The position numbers were made by a program, and so were the translations under genes. Shown piece by piece: positions 26,901 through 38,900 of a stretch of DNA of 64,000 nt. The DNA comes from Siphonodentalium dalli (taxonomy: Eukaryota > Mollusca > Scaphopoda > Gadilida > Siphonodentaliidae): assembly GCA_032622095.1 (NCBI GenBank), contig CP136061.1, positions 48,617,797 to 48,681,796 of the forward strand, given 5' to 3'. The first letter of the stretch is position 1. Each line of letters opens with the position of its first letter. The notes beneath the pieces were generated by a model that was not told the origin of the DNA, made no database searches, and saw only the letters and a list, made by a program, of their open reading frames with translations.

Positions 26901-29900
26901 CACCCAAACACAGAGGATGTACACCCAAACACAGAGGATATACACCCAAACACAGAGGATGTACACCCAAACACAGAGGATATACACCCAAACACAGAGG
27001 ATGTACACCCAAACACAGAGGATATACACCCAAACACAGAGGATGTACACCCAAACACAGAGGATATACACCCAAACACAGAGGATATACACCCAAACAC
27101 AGAGGATATACACCCAAACACAGAGGATGTACACCCAAACACAGAGGATGTACACCCAAACACAGAGGATATACACCCAAACACAGAGGATGTACACCCA
27201 AACACAGAGGATATACACCCAAACACAGAGGATATACACCCAAACACAGAGGATATACACCCAAACACAGAGGATATACACCCAAACACAGAGGATGTAC
27301 ACCCAAACACAGAGGATATACACCCAAACACAGAGGATGTACACCCAAACACAGAGGATATACACCCAAACACAGAGGATATACACCCAAACACAGAGGA
27401 TGTACACCCAAACACAGAGGATATACACCCAAACACAGAGGATATACACCCAAACACAGAGGATATACACCCAAACACAGAGGATATACACCCAAACACA
27501 GAGGATATACACCCAAACACAGAGGATATACACCCAAACACAGAGGATATACACCCAAACACAGAGGATATACACCCAAACACAGAGGATATACACCCAA
27601 ACACAGAGGATATACACCCAAACACAGAGGATATACACCCAAACACAGAGGATATACACCCAAACACAGAGGATATACACCCAAACACAGAGGATGTACA
27701 CCCAAACACAGAGGATGTACACCCAAACACAGAGGATATACACCCAAACACAGAGGATGTACACCCAAACACAGAGGATGTACACCCAAACACAGAGGAT
27801 ATACACCCAAACACAGAGGATATACACCCAAACACAGAGGATATACACCCAAACACAGAGGATATACACCCAAACACAGAGGATATACACCCAAACACAG
27901 AGGATGTACACCCAAACACAGAGGATATACACCCAAACACAGAGGATATACACCCAAACACAGAGGATATACACCCAAACACAGAGGATATACACCCAAA
28001 CACAGAGGATATATACCCAAACACAGAGGATATACACCCAAACACAGAGGATATACACCCAAACACAGAGGATATACACCCAAACACAGAGGATATACAC
28101 CCAAACACAGAGGATATACACCCAAACACAGAGGATATACACCCAAACACAGAGGATATATACCCAAACACAGAGGATATACACCCAAACACAGAGGATA
28201 TACACCCAAACACAGAGGATGTACACCCAAACACAGAGGATATACACCCAAACACAGAGGATGTACACCCAAACACAGAGGATGTACACCCAAACACAGA
28301 GGATATACACCCAAACACAGAGGATATACACCCAAACACAGAGGATATATACCCAAACACAGAGGATATACACCCAAACACAGAGGATATACACCCAAAC
28401 ACAGAGGATATACACCCAAACACAGAGGATATACACCCAAACACAGAGGATATACACCCAAACACAGAGGATGTACACCCAAACACAGAGGATATACACC
28501 CAAACACAGAGGATGTACACCCAAACACAGAGGATATACACCCAAACACAGAGGATGTACACCCAAACACAGAGGATATACACCCAAACACAGAGGATGT
28601 ACACCCAAACACAGAGGATATACACCCAAACACAGAGGATGTACACCCAAACACAGAGGATATACACCCAAACACAGAGGATATACACCCAAACACAGAG
28701 GATATACACCCAAACACAGAGGATATACACCCAAACACAGAGGATATACACCCAAACACAGAGGATATACACCCAAACACAGAGGATATACACCCAAACA
28801 CAGAGGATATACACCCAAACACAGAGGATATACACCCAAACACAGAGGATATACACCCAAACACAGAGGATATACACCCAAACACAGAGGATGTACACCC
28901 AAACACAGAGGATATACACCCAAACACAGAGGATATACACCCAAACACAGAGGATATACACCCAAACACAGAGGATGTACACCCAAACACAGAGGATATA
29001 CACCCAAACACAGAGGATATACACCCAAACACAGAGGATATACACCCAAACACAGAGGATATACACCCAAACACAGAGGATGTACACCCAAACACAGAGG
29101 ATATACACCCAAACACAGAGGATATACACCCAAACACAGAGGATGTACACCCAAACACAGAGGATATACACCCAAACACAGAGGATATACACCCAAACAC
29201 AGAGGATGTACACCCAAACACAGAGGATATACACCCAAACACAGAGGATATACACCCAAACACAGAGGATATACACCCAAACACAGAGGATGTACACCCA
29301 AACACAGAGGATATACACCCAAACACAGAGGATGTACACCCAAACACAGAGGATATACACCCAAACACAGAGGATATACACCCAAACACAGAGGATATAC
29401 ACCCAAACACAGAGGATATACACCCAAACACAGAGGATATACACCCAAACACAGAGGATATACACCCAAACACAGAGGATATACACCCAAACACAGAGGA
29501 TATACACCCAAACACAGAGGATATACACCCAAACACAGAGGATATACACCCAAACACAGAGGATGTACACCCAAACACAGAGGATATACACCCAAACACA
29601 GAGGATGTACACCCAAACACAGAGGATGTACACCCAAACACAGAGGATGTACACCCAAACACAGAGGATATACACCCAAACACAGAGGATGTACACCCAA
29701 ACACAGAGGATATACACCCAAACACAGAGGATATACACCCAAACACAGAGGATGTACACCCAAACACAGAGGATATACACCCAAACACAGAGGATATACA
29801 CCCAAACACAGAGGATGTACACCCAAACACAGAGGATATACACCCAAACACAGAGGATGTACACCCAAACACAGAGGATATACACCCAAACACAGAGGAT

Positions 29901-32900
29901 ATACACCCAAACACAGAGGATATACACCCAAACACAGAGGATATACACCCAAACACAGAGGATATACACCCAAACACAGAGGATGAACTTTGAAGTGACA
30001 TCACAACATAATTTGTTTTTATTTAGAAACACAGGCATTCCCCATGCGGAATCAGACACAGGCATTCCCCATGCGGAATCAGACACAGGCATTCCCCATG
30101 CGGAATCAGACACAGACAGCACATTATTAGTTACCAAAGTTCCACATGTTAGTACTTTTTTTTAATGGTGAGATGAGAGCTCTCTGTAGCTGAGCCATTC
30201 ATAATTTAAAGTCATCACAAGTCTCCCAGTCAGATCATTAAGCTTAAATAGATCTTCATGAAGACAACTATACTGAATGTTGTGTTTCGTGCGTTATTAT
30301 GGGCAATCACAATAGTGATTTCGATTTTCCTCAGTCGTTTTCAGGTGTATTTTGTCAAAATATGATCTGTAAGCACTAGAAGTCACTACTAGACGGAATT
30401 AGGTCAGCAAGCTGAAAGGGACCCTCAAAACGAACTACTCTCACAATGAGGGGATATACAGAACACTGCTTTTAGCCCGATCACATTCATGTGTAGGGAA
30501 TAATCCGACATAAAGTAGTGTCGCGAAGATAAACAGAGATATTCAATAGATAATTTTGACATTATCGAATCAAATTTGAATCGAATACTCAGGTCGAAAC
30601 GAGTATCAAATTTGAATACCGAATATTCGCAGGACGCACTGCCCCTCCAGCAGAAACCCAGGCTATAAGAAACTTAAAGGGATACTCTACTTAAATGTTG
30701 TTGTTGGTCTCTATATTCTCTGCTTCGTGGAATAAGGTAACCAGATTTCCATTATTTTAAAGTCTGCTAAGTACGAAGTAATGCTAAAGATGGCAGATTA
30801 ACCGGAATGCGAAAATAGAACTATCGCTGTCGAGTAATTTTTGTACAGTTTTCAATCAAATAAATGTTATAGTATATGCACACTAGTCCCATATACTCAT
30901 TTAACCCTTTACCCAACAGAACGGCCCTGTGCCAATGCATTCTCTTATATATGCGAGTCGACCATAGGTCACCTCGCATATATAAGAGAATGCATTGGCT
31001 TAACACATTAAAAATTATAAAATTGTTAAAGAATGTAAGAAAAAAAGATTTATTTAGGCCAATGCATTCTCTTATATATGCGAGGCGACCTATAAGAGAA
31101 TGCATTGGCACAGGGCATAACTGTAACTATCACAATGTGGTCAAGGAGCCGGTTCCAATGATATCCATATTTGTATGGTTCTATTGAGACAGACCGAAGA
31201 TATTTTAGGCTGTTGAATCTTTATTTGGCCGGTTTTGGCCGGTTTGTTGGGTAAAGGGTTAAGTTATTGGATAGTCACTAGTTAGTGAGTGGCTTGAGTT
31301 CACGCTTAATATCAACATAATTTTTTACATGATCATGTGTGCCACGCTTATCCCAATCCATTTCCCATCAATTAATTTGAATACGTCTTGAACGTGGAAA
31401 TTTGTAATTTAATTTATGGCTCGAGCCATTAATTAAATTTATATCAAATTCTAAACTTTGATTTTAAGATAACCTGTTAACCTGAACATTGACAGAAGAC
31501 ATCTTCGACTCAAATTACTTATTTTTCTATATATTATCGATATTAGATCGTTGTTATTACCGGAAATTAATTGAAATTGGCATACAGTTTTCCTTCAAAG
31601 TGAGGCATGTGTAAGTGCGGTGATGGGATTTGGGGTTATAAAAATTTGGAAGAAACAAGATTTATTAGTTTAATAAAGCTTGCCGGCACCAGGAAAATGT
31701 TAGTGGAACAAGAGGAAGACAACGAGATACATACATGATTACCTGATGAAGGAGATGAACTGGATCCTGGGGATGAAATATCTACAATGTGTGACACCAC
31801 TGTCTTCTGTGAAAAAAAAAACATTCAGGTATGAAAGTGTGCATGAAAAATATATGAGACTCTGAAATAATAAGAAAGATTAAGGCCATGCAAAGTCAAT
31901 TTCCCATTTATGATTTCTCAGACCAAACAATTTGAGAAGCATGACTGGTGCTTTTGCAAAAACCCTGTGCCAATGTATTCTCTTATATATGCGAGTCTCC
32001 CATAAGGAGCTTTGCATATCTTTAATGCTGCACCAGCGCAGCTCCCATCATGAAAGGGTTAATTTAATTTTTAATTTCCGAGGCACAAGCCAATGAAGCA
32101 TTCCATCTCTGCGTCGGCTAACTCTGGGTCTAATTTCAGTTGCCTGCAGCCATTATTACATGAAAATGTACCCATAAAAATTTAGTTGATAGTTTCCATG
32201 CGATACATTTTGTAAAAAATCACCCAATAAAGTATCATTTGACACATTTTTGATTGAGTTAGCAGGCGCAAAACATCGCGTGTTTAACACATGATTACAA
32301 ATTACAGTAATGAATTGGAAATTTGTATTGGGAAACAGGTCTCAGTTGCGAGCGGTTTGCAGAAAAACGTACCGCAGTTATTTCATACAGATTATAATTT
32401 TTTCTTGACTTATCAAACACGAAAAAAAGGTTACATGCACAGGGTTTTGGGACCATATACTCGGGCCTGAGAAAATGGAAATTTACATTTAATTTGCATG
32501 AAAATAAGAAAGACTAATATTGTAAGATATGTCTACCAAATGTATTAAAACTAAAAGCTTGAAAGAATTCAAAATAACCAAATGCACAGAGTAACATCAA
32601 TGAAAGTGTCAATGAGACTGAAGCTCAACTTTGAGATGGGCCAATGTCAAATTTTACAGTTAATGGAATGCGGAAAGTTGGTTTGTCTATGTAATCTAGA
32701 GGTCACCCCGAGGATCCATATAAAGTTTAGTGACGATAGGATGAGGGATATGGACTGTCGGGTGTGCCAAAAAATTTAATCATACAAAGAGTAAAATCCA
32801 AGATGGCCACTGGCAGAATTCAGAACAAATGGTAAGCTCCCATCTAGAGGTCACACCGAGGTTCCCTAAGAAGTTTGGTGATGATCGGATGACAGATGTG

Positions 32901-35900
32901 GCCTGTGGCCTGCAGGGTGTGCCAAAGGATTTAGTGATGCAAAGAGTAAAATCCAAGGTGATCCAAAACATGCCTGTATATTTTCAATACATTTCGCTAA
33001 TAATTGTGGGCTGCATGATGTGCTGATGGATACAAATGTGAAATCCAATATGACCACTGGTGGCAATGTTTTTTAACAGAATTCGGAAAAAATGGTAAGC
33101 TCCCATTCAGAGGTCACCCCGAAGGTCCATATGAAGTTTGGTGATGATCGTATGAGAACTGTGATCTGTAGGGTGTGCAAAAGGAAATTGATGATGGACG
33201 CACTCATGGACGCACTCATGGCCACATGAACAGATGGACAATAAGCGACTAACCATTGCAATAGCTTAAACTTGACTTTGTCAAGTTGAGCTAAAATTGG
33301 AATTTAAAAGATGGGGTAAAATTTCCAGATGAGTTTTCCCAAAAACCATATAGTTAAACGAACCTTGGGAATAGTTAAACGAACCTTGGGAATAGTTGAG
33401 TATTTTTCTCTGTTATCTCTGGACTTTTGAATTGCGAGTAACACTGCGACTGTATCAAGTTCCTTCTGAGTTGGTCGCTCTCCATCTAGACAGATCTGAG
33501 AGAGACAAATCGCAGATGTGTAATATCTAGTCGTCTAGCGTTTGATGTAGAATAATGTGTCACAGAATCTCTGGATGAAAGCTACTAAATTTGATTCCAT
33601 CCTGAATCTTTGATAAAATTAATCATGATTTAAAAGTGGTCATGAAATTCAGGAAATGTGTTGAATTTCCTCTGTAACATTTGCAAAAAGTCCATATTGA
33701 CAAATAGAGAATAGTTGTTTTATTGACAACCTCATTGGTATTCACTATACAGTTTCAATTTGTTATAGTATGCAGTAAATTATTATTTATTCCACACTCA
33801 TTGATGTGAAATATATGTATTCAATAGATAGGTAAAACTGGTTATAGTATGCAGACATGATTTAGATTTAGATTATGGCATAGTTCACAGAGCAAAATTT
33901 TTGCACTGCAGTGAAAAATGGCAGGATTTGAAAAAAAATAAATGCTGATGGCTCTCGACCAATAAGAATTGGTGTTGTAGAAGAAAAATTACGTGTCAAA
34001 TTACGATTACGTATTTTGGGAACCAAAAGATTGCTATTTCTTATGAAAATATCTGTAGACAATTACTGTAACCGGTGTAATTTACCCGAGAACATTACCC
34101 ACATATTCTATGAATGCTCCGTCGTAAAACTATTCATAAATGACACACAAAAATGGCTGGATGAACACAAGCTGGACATCTCTATCACTCGTAGCAATAT
34201 AATTTTCGGCCCTCCCCGCCAGCAAAATTTCAGTGTCAAAAATTTATTTTTGACATTGCTTAAATATTACATATACAAAACCAAATTTTACCCCGATACC
34301 TTATCCCTGAAATCATTTCTATGTGAACTTGATGAGAGATACCGGTTAGAGAAATATATAGCACTAAAGAGAGATATCCTTAACGACTTCGAATTTGAAT
34401 GGTGTGAGATATACCTTGCCCTGTCAAGTACTTTGAGGACAAATAACTATTTGTGATTATGTTCGTTTTTTCACTTGTTGATGGTTGGTCGAATTAACAC
34501 TATATAAATACCGGGCACGGATAGAGGCATTTTTGTTTTATCATATCGGAGACTATAAATTACATGTATATTTAAAAGCATACAAAACGATTTCTGATGA
34601 CATTCCAGTCATAAACATAGTCTGTGTAACCAAAACACGCATGAGGTGTCTTCGAATTTGAACGTGTGTAAGGCGTGTGTGAGTTGCGAGTGAAAGTCCC
34701 CCCTCCCGAAAATACCAGGACATTATTTTTGTTATTGTCATTATGCTGTATTTTAAATATATGAATATGTCCATGTATATATTGTCAATAAAGAATTAAA
34801 AAAAATAAAATAAAATAAAATTACGATTTGAGATGAGGATATTCAAATTAGGAACATATCAAGTTTTGCCTTACCTCTGTGGCACGCTCGCCAAATATTT
34901 CAAGCGCCTTTGTTCTGTAGTCGAGCACTATAGTAACTGTATTCCCTTGTAGTATGAGATTCTCTAGACAAGGCAACCCTCCTATATGTTTTACTTCAGA
35001 AATCTGTTCAAACAAACATTCTATTATCTAGACAAGGCAACCCACCTATATATTTTACTTCAGAAATCTGTTCAAACAACAAAATTTTATCACCAAAAGA
35101 AAATAATAAATAAACAAAACTTTCTTGCAGGATAGCGTCACTAAATTCACCTTCTGGAGACCTCATTCTGCAAATGACAGACATAATATTACAAGGCATG
35201 TTAAGCGCTATATAAAACTAATTCTTAATTATTATTATTGATTACTTTAAGGTGCTCTATATTTCTAGCAACCTACCTTTGATATCTCGTTACTGCTAAC
35301 ATCTAATGTCTCCAAGGAAAAGAGTTTGCTCATACCTGAAATATATTAAATAGTCAATGATACAGATTCTGAGATAGTCAACTTGTCATGACATATGAAC
35401 ATGGAGTTGTCACCCTGGAGTTCTATTTGAATCAGAAAATGTCTGTCATGATATGACTTGAATTGATGGCAGAGAATCGTGATGCATTGGAAACATCTTA
35501 AATTACTGCAGCCCTACCAATTAATGACATGGAGACTCTATTCTCAGGTAAAACCAAGCTCCTTTGTTCTACCATGACCTTCTATTTCTCCGGATGGGCA
35601 CTTTATAGCATGCGTCATACAAGAAGTCGACATTCGTAATCTAGAACGTTTATGCCACATACCACAAGTCGTCATTCATAAACTAGAACGCCCATGTGTG
35701 AACAATGAGCTGACCACGGAGGTCTCTATCTGAGAAATAGTTATATGTCTGAAGGGATGATCAGCAAATATAAGCATACTACAGATAGACGTGGGCGAAA
35801 TAGTCGCCCTGTGTGGCCGCAAGTCTCTGAAATGACGTCAGGGAGAAGTGGATGTCTCCCTAAAAAAAAAAAAATAATAATTTTTTACCAGTAGTTAAAT

Positions 35901-38900
35901 TTTTAATCTCCCTGAAGAATTGGTGACTGGATGATCTACTGCTCAGCTTAACACTTCCAGTTTATCCTCACCCATGTAGAAAATCTATTGTGGACAATAA
36001 TAACAGCTAAAACAATCAATTCTAATGAATAGTTACTAGCGACAAATAGTCGCACTAACGCTCCACTTCTCCCTGGTAAGCCCTCACTTCTCCTTATTTT
36101 TCCAAGAGGGAGAAGTCACTTCTCCCTATATTTTGACCCTAGGCTGGTCCCTGTACTCATCAATGATTATTTCGTACAGAAATTTAGCTTGAACATTCAC
36201 AGATTTGTGTAAATTATCACGATTCATGAAGAAGCATCAGCAAGAAACTTTTTTCCAGCCTCCATTTTATGTGAATAAACACAGTGAGGTTTCTATAGTT
36301 ACCTCTGAGAGATTCGAGCTTGTTCCCCGACAGATTGAGATATTTGAGATTTCCGAGCCTTGTGTGTAAGTCTTCCATGCTTTTGACGGCATTATGGGAT
36401 AGGTCGAGGTGAGTCATGGAGCTAAGCCATTGTAAGTGTTGTATGATGTCGATATGGTTATGACTGAGATCCAGATGCTCCACTCGAGGCACCAATTGCT
36501 GAAATAACACAATAAATATCCATACTAGTATATCAGAGTTATAGAGGTACAGACTCAGTATGAGTATTCACTGCTCCAAATGTGCTTAATTCAGTGAGCG
36601 AGAATAAATTCCCATTTCTTATCGAAATGGCCATGTACCGTTCAGAATGGTACATTGATATGTCATATTAAGGCATCATATTAAAGTATTTCGAAATAAA
36701 ATAAAGGTAAAATAACTCTGCTAATATAAGTTTATATATAATATAAAGATTACAGATGTTTAATACATTTATCAAGTTTTAAAACAATTTTAAGAGACAA
36801 ACACTCGGACAAAGGTATGTTTTTTTTTGCAAAATATTTCTTAAAGGGACCCATGTGCAAAACAAATAAAAGTCTGCAAAAAAAACATCACCGCTAAAAA
36901 GACCATGGAGAAATAGATAAACTTTTTTCTTATATTCATTGCTGATAGTTATGCAATACGAAATTTTGCATGTTGAAACCATTGTTATGTAAACAAAAGT
37001 ATTACAGGGATTTGTCAATAAACATCACTAATCGCGTAGTAAGTTTTATGAATATTTTTTAATGCTTTGGTGTTTTCCAATGTATACTGTCAAGGTTTGA
37101 AGGTACTCAATCCGAACAGAGGGTCCCCATCTCAACAGATTCCAACAACAACAATCCGATCAGAGGGTCCTATATTACTATTTCTTTGGCTTTGGGGGTA
37201 AAAAATATTTGATTCGAGTCGAGGAACCCATCAAACAAAGCTCAGAGTTATTAGATATTGATTTTTGAAATTTGTTATATTCTCGAGTTGAGTACTAATA
37301 ATTGCCGTCAATTTCGTATCATGCTCGAGATGTGTACACCAAAACTCTATTCAAACAGACAAGGATGGATAACTCTAAAATCAAGTGGTAATAATAACGC
37401 AATTTTGACTGAGTTCTGGGCCAGAAAGTATTCCCGATAATGAAAAATAATAGATTTCTAAAATTGATATCTAACAAATCTGAGCTTTGATGGGTGACTT
37501 CCTCGACTCGAATCAAATATTTTTGACCCCCGAAGCCATTGAAATAGTAATTGAGAGGAGTTTTATCGGATTGAGTACCTTTAAGGTTTGATAAGAGAGT
37601 AATTTATATTAGTAATGAAAATAAGAACAAAGTCGATCTATTTTTACATGTACTTGTTGATGCTAGTTGTTGTAGACTTTTATATAATTTATCTTATCTA
37701 ATTTCATTTGAACGCACTCAAAGTCTTTGGGTCCCTTTATTATCAAAAGAGGGCAATAACTCTGCAAAAATAAGCATAAATTTATATATCACATGTACTC
37801 AGTAAGTTGGGTACCCATTTAGGCGCTTGCCTCGAATGCTCGTGTGTGAGGCATCATCAAAATGCACCATTGAGTTGAATTGAGACTGCTATGGTTTGAA
37901 TAATGAGTAAGCACCCAGAATTTGAATGCGATGCAATTTCTATCCTCAAACTCACCACACTGTCATCTATGTAAGTTATATTGTTGTAACTGAAGTCTGC
38001 GTATTTGATTGTATCCCACAAACCAATCAGTAACATGCCGTCATCAGCCTTCCAATGTGACAAGTCTTGTAAGATGAAATCCTGAAAGAGAAATTTAGGT
38101 ATGATATTTATAAACAGCAAAAAAAGTGAAACAAGAGCTACGCTGGGTGTGCAAAATACGCCCTCTCTGGGGAAAATTGGTGGACGGATCTCAAATTTGA
38201 ACTTGACCTGTGTTTTGGTGGGAGAAAGTAATATACCAAATTATCATTGAATCCGATAAGCTCTAGTAAAGTTATCATCCGGACAACAAATTTCAGGGAT
38301 TTTCTAAGTCAAATTACGTCAAATGAAAGTGTCAATGACACTGTAGCTCAACTTAGGTAGGGGAATAATTTAATGGTCGACAGTAAATGGAGGAATAGGA
38401 AAAGTGCTAATTGAACTATCTAAGTAAGACTAGATGTACATGTCAATATCAACATTCATAACAGGTTTCATAATGATCGGATCAGGGATGTGCTGATTAT
38501 GGTGTGCCAAAGGATTTATTGATGCAAAGAGTAAATTCTAAAATGGCCACTGGCAGCCATGTTTTTTTCCGAATTACCCCAAAATGACTTGTTCCCATCT
38601 ACAGCCTTTACAAATCTCATAATGATCTGATCAAAGGTATGACCTGTAGCCTGTGCCAATGGATTTAGTCATGCAAAGAGTAAAATCCAAGATGGCTGCT
38701 GGCGGCCATGTTTTTTGGCCGAACGACCCCAAAATCACTCGTTTCCCATCTACATGTCATTGTTAACATCCATGACAAATTTCATGAAGTTCTGACCAAA
38801 GCTACAACCTGTAGCCCGCGCCAAAGAATTTAGTCATGCAAAGAGTAAAATCCAAGATGGCTGCTGGCGGCCATGTTTTTTGGCTGAACGACCCCAAAAT

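Noticed and set aside
25021-29986. CRISPR-like array
   Set aside because: There are no unique spacers, the unit is directly tandem, and the context is eukaryotic.
24982-30165. Four ORFs of about 1660-1705 codons over the 21-bp array
   Set aside because: They are pure 7-residue repeats in several frames and both strands. They follow from a stop-free unit whose length is a multiple of three.
30821-31187. ORFs containing QCILLYMR and RIYKRMHW
   Set aside because: Translation of the hairpin-core MITE; the same peptides occur at 20892, 41664, 47138, 49478 and 49608.
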